64,000 nucleotides of DNA from Chitinophaga sp. GbtcB8 (GTDB taxonomy: Bacteria; Bacteroidota; Bacteroidia; Chitinophagales; Chitinophagaceae), in contig NZ_JAGXJN010000038.1 in assembly GCF_019091455.1 (NCBI RefSeq), forward strand, positions 25,282 through 89,281, in the 5' to 3' direction. The translations under genes were made by a program, and so were the position numbers. Positions within the stretch are counted from its first letter, which is position 1. Every line of letters starts with the position of its first letter. The notes under the pieces are model-generated. The model was not told where the DNA came from. It saw only the letters and a program-made list of their open reading frames with translations, and made no database searches. Shown here piece after piece: positions 36,531 to 44,864 of this stretch.

Positions 36531-37676
36531 ATGTTTAAACAGTATATAGGCTGGAAGTTTGTATTGGTTTCCATGGCGGTGGTGATCATTGTAGCTACCA
36601 TCTGGTTTGTGAGCAGCTTATCCCAACGGATACAGGAAGAAGAGACCAAAAAAGTAGCTACCTGGGTAGAAGCCAACCGGGAGCTTTTACAGGCGCCGGC
36701 AGACGCCAACCTGAACCTGGCCGTGGAAATAGTAACCACCAACACTACCATCCCCCTTATATTAACCAACGAAACCGGCGATATTATTGACAGCCGCAAC
36801 CTTGATACGGTAAAAGGCCGCAATCCCCGCTACCTGCAGGACGAGCTGGCCGTTTTCAAGAAAAAACATCCGCCCTTTATCATGGAGGTGGATGCCAAAC
36901 AAAAGATCTACAATTACATTTATTATGGGGATTCCCTGATCCTGAAGCAGGTACGGTATTACCCCTACATACAGCTGCTGGTGGTAACGCTGTTCATTGG
37001 CGTGGTGTTATTTGCCTTATCCACTACTAACCGCGCCACTCAGAACCTCGTATGGGTGGGCCTTGCCAAAGAAACGGCCCATCAGCTGGGCACCCCCTTA
37101 TCTTCCATGGAAGCCTGGCTGGAAATACTGAAAGAGAACGAAGCCAACGCCAGCATGGTCACGGAGCTGGGTAAAGATGTGGACCGCCTGAAGCTGATCA
37201 CCGACCGCTTTTCCAAGATCGGCAGTGTGCCCAAGCTGGAGGAAAAGAACGTGGTAGCGCAAATAGAGCACATGACAGCGTATATCCGCAAACGGGCGCC
37301 CCAGAAAGTGCAGTTTACCGTACATACCAAAGATACAGACATGCCCGCCATGATATCCCCTCCCCTGTTTGACTGGGTAGTGGAAAACCTGCTAAAAAAC
37401 GCGCTGGATGCCATGGAAGGCAAAGGTGCTATCGATATTTACATTGATAATCACCCCACTGACATTACTATCGACATCACAGATACCGGCAAAGGTATTC
37501 CCAAACCTTATTACGAAAAAGTGTTCAAACCCGGCTTCAGCACCAAAAAGCGTGGCTGGGGGCTGGGGCTTTCACTGGCCAAACGTATTATTGAAGAATA
37601 CCATAAGGGGCGGCTGTTTGTAAAGGCATCGGAATTAGGTAAGGGAACTACTTTCAGGATTATTTTGCGGAAGTAG
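36531..37676 (+). CDS. Membrane sensor histidine kinase without a neighbouring response regulator
   Basis: 381 residues. Two membrane helices (about 8-29 and 146-165) flank a 115-residue periplasmic domain. The kinase core starts at WVGLAKETAHQLGTPLSSME with phospho-acceptor H184, the AHQLGTPLS version of the HisKA box. ATP-binding motifs are ENLLKNALDAM (N box), DTGKGIP (G1) and KKRGWGLGLSLAKRI (G2). No response regulator gene is next to it, so it is an orphan kinase and its input is unknown. The kinase domain closely follows the second helix with no obvious HAMP or PAS domain. Confidence 0.92.
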   Translation: MFKQYIGWKFVLVSMAVVIIVATIWFVSSLSQRIQEEETKKVATWVEANRELLQAPADANLNLAVEIVTTNTTIPLILTNETGDIIDSRNLDTVKGRNPRYLQDELAVFKKKHPPFIMEVDAKQKIYNYIYYGDSLILKQVRYYPYIQLLVVTLFIGVVLFALSTTNRATQNLVWVGLAKETAHQLGTPLSSMEAWLEILKENEANASMVTELGKDVDRLKLITDRFSKIGSVPKLEEKNVVAQIEHMTAYIRKRAPQKVQFTVHTKDTDMPAMISPPLFDWVVENLLKNALDAMEGKGAIDIYIDNHPTDITIDITDTGKGIPKPYYEKVFKPGFSTKKRGWGLGLSLAKRIIEEYHKGRLFVKASELGKGTTFRIILRK

Positions 37677-37768
37677 GGGGATTAACTGATGCATAAAGCG
37701 CTGCATTAAGATAACTGTATAAATGTCATAGCTGGATTGAACCTTAGTTGGCAGGAGCCGATAATAAA

Positions 37769-37799
37769 TTTGTACATTCTCAAAAACGGATTATTTTTG
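37769..37799 (+). promoter_or_regulatory. Promoter for tRNA-Leu
   Basis: TTTG (37769-37772), exactly 19 nt, then TATTTTTG (37792-37799): a perfect Bacteroidota primary-sigma promoter with transcription expected to start a few nt before the tRNA at 37814. Nothing else is seen in the gap after the kinase gene. Confidence 0.85.
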
Positions 37800-37813
37800 C
37801 AGCCACTTCAAAT

Positions 37814-37897
37814 GCGGAGGTGGCGAAATTGGTAGACGCGCTACTTTGAGGTGGTAGTGCCTGAAAGGGCTTGGGAGTTCGAATCTCCTCTTCCGCA
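37814..37897 (+). tRNA. tRNA-Leu (anticodon GAG)
   Basis: 84 nt with acceptor GCGGAGG/CTTCCGC plus discriminator A, anticodon stem CTACT/GGTAG around TTGAGGT (anticodon GAG, reading CUC and CUU), a long variable arm as expected for class II leucine tRNA, and T loop GTTCGAATC. No encoded CCA. Confidence 0.95.
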
Positions 37898-37900
37898 CTT

Positions 37901-37931
37901 AAGGGGAAATTTTTCAATTTCCCCTTTTTTT
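37901..37931 (+). terminator. Intrinsic terminator after tRNA-Leu
   Basis: A 10-bp stem (AAGGGGAAAT with ATTTCCCCTT), a 6-nt loop and a T run begin 4 nt after the tRNA. It isolates the tRNA from the leftward gene cluster that follows. Confidence 0.9.
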
Positions 37932-38053
37932 ATCTACTTCTAAAAACCCTTTGTCGCCATTATCTGCAAATCACGAGATAAAAACGGTAATACTTTTTGA
38001 GTGCGATAGCCCCTCTCCTTATAATAAAGGCCATCATTTATATAAAAACGGGA

Positions 38054-38683
38054 TTAAGCAACCGTTAACGCAATATGATGATGTAAATACCTTGGATGTT
38101 CCGCTTCTTTGACAAGGTAATCTGCTACATCTGCTCTGGAGATCTTGTTTATTTTTACTCCTTTAAATAATTTACTTATCACCTTGTAGTTTGATGTTAG
38201 TGGCCCATTCGTTAACATTCCAGGTTTCACAAACTCCCAGTTCATAGGGCTTTCAGCGATTATTTTTTCTAATAGGGTCTTGTCCTTATACTGGTCCTTT
38301 AAAAAAAGATTGATGACAAGGCGCAGAAAAAAAGTTAAATAACGGGCGCTTTCGCCGGTGCCGAAGCCGGTGACTATAATCACTGCCCCCTTGTAATCCA
38401 ATTCGGATGTGACCATTAACAGGGTTTTAGCCAGGTTGGAAAACAAGGTCGTCCCTTTTTTCTTTTTAGTCCCAACAGTCACGATCACTGCGTCCGTTCC
38501 GGCAATAGCGTTTTTAAGATCGTCCGCCGATAATGCAGTGCCGGTTATCTTAGTTAAAGACTCATGTTCGGGCAGAGATGTATTATTTCTTGAAAGTCCC
38601 CTGATCGAATGCCCCCGCTTCAATGCGGACTTTACAGTTTCTGCACCTATTCCCGCAGAAGCACCTATGATGGCTATTTTCAT
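38054..38683 (-). CDS. NAD(P)-binding Rossmann protein (NmrA/atypical SDR type)
   Basis: 209 residues. The N-terminus MKIAIIGASAGIGAETVKSA contains the GxxGxxG dinucleotide-binding loop, followed by RGLSRN (selects NADPH in many atypical SDRs) and VIVTVG. The lysine-rich KKKKGTTLF segment follows. No catalytic YxxxK is evident, which fits NmrA-like sensors or reductases. It is the last of three leftward genes (monooxygenase, exporter, this gene) and is 75 nt after the MFS gene. Its codon use is more AT-rich than that of the PUL genes. Confidence 0.8.
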   Translation of the reverse strand: MKIAIIGASAGIGAETVKSALKRGHSIRGLSRNNTSLPEHESLTKITGTALSADDLKNAIAGTDAVIVTVGTKKKKGTTLFSNLAKTLLMVTSELDYKGAVIIVTGFGTGESARYLTFFLRLVINLFLKDQYKDKTLLEKIIAESPMNWEFVKPGMLTNGPLTSNYKVISKLFKGVKINKISRADVADYLVKEAEHPRYLHHHIALTVA

Positions 38684-38758
38684 TTGTCTGCTTTATTTAG
38701 AATTTAATTTATTAGTGAAGAAAGATTTTGCAACAGAGATTATTTTCAAATCGCATAT

Positions 38759-40021
38759 TCAGTATACATTAAAGTTCACACCAGCACTGCTTAGTTGCTT
38801 TTTACTAAACAGTCTATAGAACAGGGCAGTGATCAAAAGGGCTGCAATTCCCTGGCACAGCATAGTTACCGGAGCGCCTATTTGTTGTGAAAGTGTGCTG
38901 ATAAGTAAGCTTCCCAGGGGTAACATTCCGAAGAATACCAATACAACATAGCCCATTACACGGCCTCTCATCTGAGGATGTGCCTCCATTTGAATGATCG
39001 TAATACTTGTTGATATGGGTGTTATGGATCCTAAACCCAGGATCAAGGCAAATGGCAGCGCCAGACGTAATGTTCTCATTTGGGAAAACAGGATCAATCC
39101 AGCAGCCAATATAGCGATGCTTACCAGTACAATTTTTCTTAGATCGATGCCGTTGGGCGCTGATGCTATCAATAATGTGCCAGTCAATGCACCAAGACCG
39201 ATGCTGCTGCTGATATAGCCGTAAGTAGCGGCATTCCCTTTAAAAACTACTTTAGCAAAGACCGGCTCCAGCGTATCATAAGGTAAGATCAGCAGACTCA
39301 GACAGGCGATAAGCAGGATAATAACGGTGAGAGCGGGCGTTTGCCGGAGATAGCGGAACCCCTCTGCCAATTCGAAAATTACTTTTTTCTTTACGTGAGG
39401 TGGCTGGTGCTTTGGAAACTTCATCAGCAGCAGGGAACTGATCACAGCAATAAAACTTATGGCATTTATAATAAAGCAGGTACTTGCACCAAAACGCTGT
39501 AAGATCAGCCCCGATAATGCCGGCCCTGTAAGCTTGGCTAAATTTGCCATGGCGGAATTAAGCGAAATAGCGTTGGTCAGATCTGCTTTATCATTAATCA
39601 TTTCATGTACGATCGTTTGCCGGGCCGGAACGTCAAGCGCATTAATCACTCCAAGAACAACGCTAAGCGAAAGTATTTCCCATATTACATAATGATTAGT
39701 TAAAACTAAAGCTGCAAGGAATATTGCTTGCATCATTGCTGCGATTTGGGTAAAAAGCAAGATCTTATACCTGCTATACCGGTCAGTAATTACGCCGCCA
39801 AAAATGGAAAGCAGGAATGAGGGAAATAGTTGCGCAAACACGGCCACGCCTATCATGGAAGCGGAATGAGTAAATGCATAGACAATCCAGATAACCGCTG
39901 TTTGCTGCATCCAGGTACCTATTTGTGATACTGATTGACCAGCGAAGAACAGGGCAAAGTTCCGGTTTTGGAAAGCGCGAAAAGTATGATGTTTTAACAT
40001 TTGCATCACAGAGCAAACCAT
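38759..40021 (-). CDS. Major facilitator superfamily exporter (MFS_3/EntS-like)
   Basis: 420 residues with about 12 hydrophobic segments. The N-terminus FRAFQNRNFALFFAGQSVSQIGTWM is the standard start of the EntS-like drug and siderophore exporter group. The loop motif GGVITDRYSRYKIL (motif A) and DVPARQTIVHEMI are also typical. ATGs at 40006 and 40000 are equally plausible starts. It follows the monooxygenase by 8 nt, so the two are co-transcribed. Likely role is efflux of a small hydrophobic compound; the substrate is unknown. Confidence 0.9.
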   Translation of the reverse strand: MVCSVMQMLKHHTFRAFQNRNFALFFAGQSVSQIGTWMQQTAVIWIVYAFTHSASMIGVAVFAQLFPSFLLSIFGGVITDRYSRYKILLFTQIAAMMQAIFLAALVLTNHYVIWEILSLSVVLGVINALDVPARQTIVHEMINDKADLTNAISLNSAMANLAKLTGPALSGLILQRFGASTCFIINAISFIAVISSLLLMKFPKHQPPHVKKKVIFELAEGFRYLRQTPALTVIILLIACLSLLILPYDTLEPVFAKVVFKGNAATYGYISSSIGLGALTGTLLIASAPNGIDLRKIVLVSIAILAAGLILFSQMRTLRLALPFALILGLGSITPISTSITIIQMEAHPQMRGRVMGYVVLVFFGMLPLGSLLISTLSQQIGAPVTMLCQGIAALLITALFYRLFSKKQLSSAGVNFNVY

Positions 40022-40028
40022 TTATTTT

Positions 40029-41180
40029 TTACAATTGTGACAATCGCGCGGCACTATAACCGTCGTTGAGCATCCAATGCGTAAAGGCGGCGTATCGCCG
40101 GGCAAAATCTTTGGAATCCTTCGACTGTTCCACGTCTTTGGAAAAATTGCGTACCGTCTCAAAATAAGGCATACGCTGGGTCTGATAGCGCTTAAGCGCA
40201 GCAGGCAAATCGGGTCCTGCCTTTATAGCATTGGTAAGCACCATTACGTCTTCGATACCTAATGCACCGCCTGCCGCGATGTGGGGGGAAAGGCCATGTG
40301 CTGCGTCACCAATAAGCGCTACACGCTTTGATACCCAAAAAGGCAACTCAGGAACATACATGATCTGATTAAACAAGATCTTATCTTCAGGGGTTGACCC
40401 GATCAATCTGATAAGTGATTCCCCCCAATTTCCATCATTCAGGTTCTGCGCACGACGCAAGGCTTCTTCTTTCTTCGTTCCTTTGGGTTCAGCGCTATCA
40501 AACTGATTAATCATCCAGAACACCTGGTCGCCCGAAGTTTTGGCTAGCCCGCCTCTGGTACGGTCAGCTCCGACGGTTAATATCGTATTGTCAATTTGCT
40601 GATCATTTAACGGAAGGACAGCTCTCCAGACATGATGGCCTTTATGCTCCATTGCAGGATGCCCTGGCAGCATTTGCTGGCGCACCGTAGAATAGACCCC
40701 GTCCGCTCCAATTAAAAGGTCGGCATCGAGCCTTTTGCCGTCTGTCAATGTAACCGTTACCTTATTGTCTCCTTCCTCAAAACTTGCCAGTCTGCTGTTT
40801 AGTAGTATATTTTCCCGCCCGGCCGCATCAGCTAGTATAGTGTTCAATATTGGCCTTGAAAAGAGGGTGAAGGCATAATCATCAGGATCAAAACCAGCGG
40901 CCCGGAAGCGCTGCCCGGAAGCGTCGTAGAACCATGCTTCCAAGGAGGTGCCAGTAGAACGGATCTGCTCACCAACTCCAAGATCGTCAAATACATCCAA
41001 TGCATTTTTCCATAAGTTAATAGACGCACCTGCTGCTCTGATCTCTGAAGCCTGTTCAAGCACACATACATCTGCACCCAAATGCCTGAATGCGATTCCA
41101 GCTGTCATACCCACTAAGCCGCCTCCTGCGATAACTACCCGAAGCTTTGTACTTCCCGGGTTCATTAAATTATTTGCCAT
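40029..41180 (-). CDS. FAD-dependent monooxygenase (group A, PHBH/TetX-like fold)
   Basis: 383 residues. FAD-binding motifs: RVVIAGGGLVGMTAGIA (GxGxxG, about 14-30), ADLLIGADGVYSTVR (the DG motif) and ALIGDAAHGLSPHIAAGGAL (the GD motif). These define single-component flavin hydroxylases such as PHBH and TetX. In an operon with an exporter and divergent from an AraC-type regulator, oxidation of an aromatic or antibiotic-like compound is the likely role. The sequence does not show whether tetracycline is the substrate. Confidence 0.9.
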   Translation of the reverse strand: MANNLMNPGSTKLRVVIAGGGLVGMTAGIAFRHLGADVCVLEQASEIRAAGASINLWKNALDVFDDLGVGEQIRSTGTSLEAWFYDASGQRFRAAGFDPDDYAFTLFSRPILNTILADAAGRENILLNSRLASFEEGDNKVTVTLTDGKRLDADLLIGADGVYSTVRQQMLPGHPAMEHKGHHVWRAVLPLNDQQIDNTILTVGADRTRGGLAKTSGDQVFWMINQFDSAEPKGTKKEEALRRAQNLNDGNWGESLIRLIGSTPEDKILFNQIMYVPELPFWVSKRVALIGDAAHGLSPHIAAGGALGIEDVMVLTNAIKAGPDLPAALKRYQTQRMPYFETVRNFSKDVEQSKDSKDFARRYAAFTHWMLNDGYSAARLSQL

Positions 41181-41364
41181 TGTTTTATATTCCTTTATGT
41201 TATAATCTTCGGATGCAAAGATAGAGGGAGGATTAATCTCAAAATAGCAGAATAACGGGCATTTATATCAGGAATCGCGGATTTTCAATACATTTATATG
41301 CTAGTAGCTAACACCCGGTTTCAGCTTTTGAGGCTGGGACGTAAAACAATACTGCTTGTAAAAA

Positions 41365-42237
41365 ATGGCAAAAAGGAAAATTGTGCGTATTCCTGAGTTT
41401 CGCATGGCTGATCCGGGATCCAAGGGTATCAAGCTTAGCAGACTCGACCCTGGTACTGAGGTTTCCGGTGAGCACAGTATTGCCTCTCCTCATCGTGATG
41501 ACCACTACATGCTGATTGTTGTAGAGCAGGGAAAACTAGGTGGGAATATTGATTTTGAGGAAATCGGGGCAGAGGGGCCTTTTCTCATGATTGTGTTTCC
41601 CGGACAGGTGCATCTGCTTGCACCGCAAACGCCAATATCTGGCTGGATCATTGATTTTGATCCGGCCGTAGTTGATCCACAATTACGAAACGAACTGGAC
41701 ACCAGGTGTAAAGATCTTTTGCCGATGTACCAATCTCTTTCTGATGCCGCCTTTCAGCAGATTCAAAAATTATTAACTGTAATACAGGTTCTGTATAAGC
41801 AGCCTTTGGACACGAGGCATAAAGCAATTGCAGTCATATTAACCGGCGTTTTACACATTATAGATGGCCTGGCTTTAAATATTGCGGGAACAGGGAGCCC
41901 AAAAAAGAACAGGCCGCAACAGATCAAACAGCAATTCCTGGCCTTGCTTTACCAGCATTACAGTGAGTGGAAGAAACCCTCCGAATATGCGGAAAAGCTT
42001 GCCATTTCTACTGCTCATCTTAATGATACATTAAAGCAACTCACCGGCAGATCAACAATGTCAGTTATTCAGGAACATTGCATAATGGAAGCAGAGCGTT
42101 TATTACATTTTACAGATCTAAGTGTAAACGAGATCAGTTACCGCCTTGGGTATCCCAATCCAAGTCACTTCATTGCGATTTTCAGAGCGCAAAAAGGTAT
42201 TACCCCTTTGCGGTATCGTGCATCAGTTACCTCATAG
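41365..42237 (+). CDS. AraC-family transcriptional regulator
   Basis: 290 residues. An N-terminal cupin-like sensor domain (about 10-150, with HRDDHYMLIVVEQGKL and PGQVHLLAPQTPISG) precedes a two-HTH AraC domain (about 190-288: AISTAHLNDTLKQLTGRS and LSVNEISYRLGYPNPSHFIAIFR). It is divergent from the monooxygenase operon across 184 bp, so probably senses its inducer and controls that operon. Codon use is less GC-rich than in flanking PUL genes, as in the rest of 38-42 kb. Confidence 0.92.
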   Translation: MAKRKIVRIPEFRMADPGSKGIKLSRLDPGTEVSGEHSIASPHRDDHYMLIVVEQGKLGGNIDFEEIGAEGPFLMIVFPGQVHLLAPQTPISGWIIDFDPAVVDPQLRNELDTRCKDLLPMYQSLSDAAFQQIQKLLTVIQVLYKQPLDTRHKAIAVILTGVLHIIDGLALNIAGTGSPKKNRPQQIKQQFLALLYQHYSEWKKPSEYAEKLAISTAHLNDTLKQLTGRSTMSVIQEHCIMEAERLLHFTDLSVNEISYRLGYPNPSHFIAIFRAQKGITPLRYRASVTS

Positions 42238-42299
42238 AAATGAGCGATCCTCAAAAAAGATTTCAAACACAAAATGATTTATAACCCAGGTACATAATA

Positions 42300-42329
42300 A
42301 AAGATCCCACCATTGAGCGGGATCTTTTA
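42300..42329. terminator. Intrinsic terminator after the AraC gene
   Basis: A 10-bp perfect stem (AAAAGATCCC with GGGATCTTTT) and a 10-nt loop sit 62 nt after the regulator stop, with a T-rich tail. It lies between convergent genes and can serve both. Confidence 0.85.
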
Positions 42330-42373
42330 TTTTAAGAGAGGTTTGCGATGAAAATTCGCCGTGTATCCCCCCC

Positions 42374-42643
42374 CTATCTGGTACGGTTTAAGAGGCTCAT
42401 CACCTCAGCTATCTGTTTCATTACCTTCCGTGTGGCCTCTACATTATCAGCCGCTTCTATGAACGATGATCTTAGCGCCAGCAGGCTATCCATAATGGTT
42501 ACCGGTATTGGTGCATACTTTTCGAGAATAGTGAAGATCTCATCTACCTGCGGCGCTGCATAACTATGGATCTTGAACGTATAAGGCGGATCAAGGAAAT
42601 AAAGTTTGATCTCAGAAAACCGCAGAATATCCTTATTACTCAT
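42374..42643 (-). CDS. Small hypothetical protein, about 89 residues
   Basis: Start MSNKDILRFSEIKLYFLDPP chosen at 42643. The frame is open to 42673, but a strong -7 box TATCTTTG (42661-42654) lies inside that extension, so transcription would begin too late for the longer start. The protein is soluble-looking with helical C-terminus (SFIEAADNVEATRKVMKQIAEVMSLL). No family is recognised. Its tail EATRKV is echoed in the coding remnant at 44317-44508. Confidence 0.6.
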   Translation of the reverse strand: MSNKDILRFSEIKLYFLDPPYTFKIHSYAAPQVDEIFTILEKYAPIPVTIMDSLLALRSSFIEAADNVEATRKVMKQIAEVMSLLNRTR

Positions 42644-42698
42644 TTTCATTTTGCAAAGATACAACTTAAGCACCAGTAGCCGGTTTCTGGTAATTGAA

Positions 42699-42739
42699 GG
42701 GGCCGATCCGAAAGTAAAAAGTACTTTTAGACCGGCCCC
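42699..42739. terminator. Terminator hairpin between two leftward genes
   Basis: An outer GGGGCCG/CGGCCCC stem encloses an inner AAAGTA/TACTTT stem. It follows the stop of the small lipoprotein gene (42777) in the leftward direction and precedes the promoter of the next gene. Confidence 0.65.
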
Positions 42740-42776
42740 ATTTTTATAACCTCACAACATAAAATAATTTAACTGA

Positions 42777-43154
42777 CTATCTCGTACAATCTGCCGTCCA
42801 TGTACCAGTATTGTTTGATACCAGCATCTTTAACGTGCTCGCGGTAACAGTAATACCTGTGATCCCATCACCTATACTCACATAAGTATTGTCATCTTTC
42901 TTCTGGAATTTCACCCCTGTAATATTGGGAATGTTACTTCCAAAATCAAATGAATAAGAGTCTCCAACCTTAACTACCGTTACACGCCCATCGCTATCAG
43001 TAATGGTTTCATCGCCATTATTGAATGTAATGTTTCCGTTGTAGGTTCCTACAAAAAAATCGTTGTCTGCCGGGTCATCATCCTTGCTACATCCGACAGT
43101 AAAAATCAACGTGGCAATAAGCAAGGCGCCCAGAATTCGCATTAGGTTCTTCAT
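42777..43154 (-). CDS. Small secreted lipoprotein with a beta-rich domain
   Basis: About 125 residues from the ATG at 43154. A lipoprotein signal ends at a lipobox (FTVGC, about Cys 22) followed by the acidic KDDDPADND. Asp residues after the Cys often direct Bacteroidota lipoproteins to the surface. The body (FVGTYNGNITFNNGDETI, VKVGDSYSFDFG) looks like a small lipocalin-like or beta-sandwich domain. Function is unknown. The frame extends to an ATG at 43193, which does not start a signal peptide. Confidence 0.75.
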   Translation of the reverse strand: MKNLMRILGALLIATLIFTVGCSKDDDPADNDFFVGTYNGNITFNNGDETITDSDGRVTVVKVGDSYSFDFGSNIPNITGVKFQKKDDNTYVSIGDGITGITVTASTLKMLVSNNTGTWTADCTR

Positions 43155-43523
43155 AACTATTTTTACCAGATTAAAAGACAAGTACCGTACCAAGTGCAGA
43201 ATGAGTATTCACACATTATCAGATGAAACAACTTGGGGAAGTGCCTTATATATACTAACTGTACAATTAGCGAAAATTTTACCTCAGTAACCTATACGAG
43301 TGCGCAAAGCCACCATTTTCCCCATTGCGTAAATCGTTTTCCGCATCCCGCAAACAACCTCAACGGCTGTATTCTAGCTTCGTGCCATTTCTGGGAGAAA
43401 GGCAAACAAGTGTTTTTATAAGCGATGAATGATCATTTCACATGGTATTTCAAATACTGTATGGTATCAATGTGAAAGACGGGCGGATTCCTGTGGGGTT
43501 TGTTAACTCTAATATTACCCGAT
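43155..43523. other. Gene-free gap before the truncated PepSY gene
   Basis: About 370 nt between divergent genes. I see no RNA gene, repeat or convincing open frame. It should hold two promoters, but no full TTTG/TAnnTTTG match was found. Confidence 0.5.
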
Positions 43524-43760
43524 ATGGCGAATGTAAAAAATGTAAAGCGCTGGTTCCTTGTACACAAGTGGACCAGCCTTATTTGCACCCTCTTTCTTCT
43601 GATGTTATGCCTCACTGGCCTGCCGCTGGTGTTTTATGAGGAAATAGAGGACCTGCAGGGGAAAGCCCAGGCAGCGCCGCCCATGCCGGAAGGCACGCCT
43701 ATGGCCAGCCTGGACGATATTATCAAAGTAGGTCAGCAACAGCCGCCTAGCCAGGATTAA
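43524..43760 (+). pseudogene. Truncated PepSY-associated membrane protein, N-terminal 78 residues only
   Basis: The frame starts MANVKNVKRWFLVHKWTSLI with the first membrane helix (CTLFLLMLCLTGLPLVFYEEI) and then PPMPEGTPMASLDDIIKVGQ, the usual start of the PepSY-associated TM family found beside siderophore receptors. Intact members have several hundred residues and three more helices. Here the frame stops after 78 residues (QQQPPSQD) and nothing downstream continues it. I read it as a remnant left by a deletion. A short functional form cannot be ruled out. Confidence 0.8.
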
Positions 43761-43857
43761 CAGGATCTTACAAAGTGAAGCAGTAAATCGGAAAAAATCC
43801 GGCTATTTGCTCTAAAATTTACAACTATTAGGATGAATCACTTTCTTATAAAAAAAG

Positions 43858-43878
43858 AACCCGCCATTTTGGCGGGTT
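43858..43878. terminator. Intrinsic terminator after the truncated gene
   Basis: A 9-bp perfect stem (AACCCGCCA with TGGCGGGTT) and a TTT loop lie about 100 nt after the truncated PepSY frame, with an A run before and T-rich sequence after. Confidence 0.85.
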
Positions 43879-43967
43879 TGCTATTTTGAGGATATAAAGG
43901 CCATTAATTAAGCTCCTTTTATACTTCAACAATAGATGAAGGCAGCTTCTTGAAATAATGTCAGAGG

Positions 43968-44195
43968 TTACAAATACTCGTTGCAAATGCGTTTGCCGAT
44001 CTCTGTTAACAAACCTTCATCTATAATGCTTTCACGATAGATGGCATGTGAACAAACCTGGTCATTGGCTACAAACAATATATCCTGACCACCTACCTGC
44101 GCGGATATACGGCGAAGCGTTGGTTTTTTCTCAATTGCCAGATAAACATCATATTCGTTTCCCTTATAGGGCACAGTTAATTGTTGCTTTTCCAT
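43968..44195 (-). CDS. Small hypothetical protein, 75 residues
   Basis: MEKQQLTVPYKGNEYDVYLA starts a soluble, mixed alpha/beta-looking sequence with a C-terminal SIIDEGLLTEIGKRICNEYL helix. There is no signal peptide, membrane helix or recognised motif. It stands alone in the gene-poor stretch. Coding status is supported by balanced composition rather than homology. Confidence 0.6.
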   Translation of the reverse strand: MEKQQLTVPYKGNEYDVYLAIEKKPTLRRISAQVGGQDILFVANDQVCSHAIYRESIIDEGLLTEIGKRICNEYL

Positions 44196-44316
44196 ACAAG
44201 ACCTATAGCAAAAAAGATACCTAATTCATCAATTTTCATCGATCCATAAACGTTAGCTTTCCTTACATATTTTCGCTTTTTATCATCTTATAATTATATC
44301 TCACTTATTCATACTA

Positions 44317-44508
44317 TTAATAATTTGTAAGCCCTTCGGGAGTAAATCTTATAACTTTCCTTGTGGCCTCAAGCTTATTAACAGCAGAGGAAGGTATAAT
44401 GTTTAGTTTTTTTGGAAGATTTATGCCGGGGCTGTCAGGTGTAAAGAATGTACGCTATTTCCAATACACAATATGGCGCTTAAATTCCCTTTTACGGTTC
44501 CACAGCTC
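44317..44508 (-). pseudogene. Possible coding remnant with one internal stop
   Basis: One leftward frame reads ELWNRKREFKRHIVYWK, a TAG, then about 44 more residues including RTFFTPDSPGINLPKKLN and AVNKLEATRKVIRF before a TAA. There is no start codon at its head. The composition is protein-like in both parts and the single stop separates them in frame. It may be a decayed gene piece. Source family unknown; EATRKV is shared with the protein at 42374. The rest of 44196-44864 shows no gene, only a weak GGAAGG/CCTTCC hairpin near 44760. Confidence 0.3.
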
Positions 44509-44864
44509 TCAAAAAACATATCCTGTATATTCCTCTTAACAATACCTTAATCCCCGCTTAACCTCCCCCTAACATCTCTTCCCGAAATTCGAAGTACAAA
44601 GTTTTAACCATCAATTATATTCATTCTAACAACCGGATTTTTACACGATACGCAGGATGACGCAACGGACAGCGCGTTTCCAACTGGAAGAAGAAGCCTA
44701 TGCCTTTGCCACAATCCCCGCCCCTTATTGTTTGTTTTTTGCTATGTTAACCAGGAAGGGAAGGTTCTCCTTCCTTTTTTGTTTTTACCTACCTTTACAC
44801 GCTGATACAATGCGTAGCGCTGTATTACATTCATAAAAATCAACACTATTCTTGCTTTTGAATT

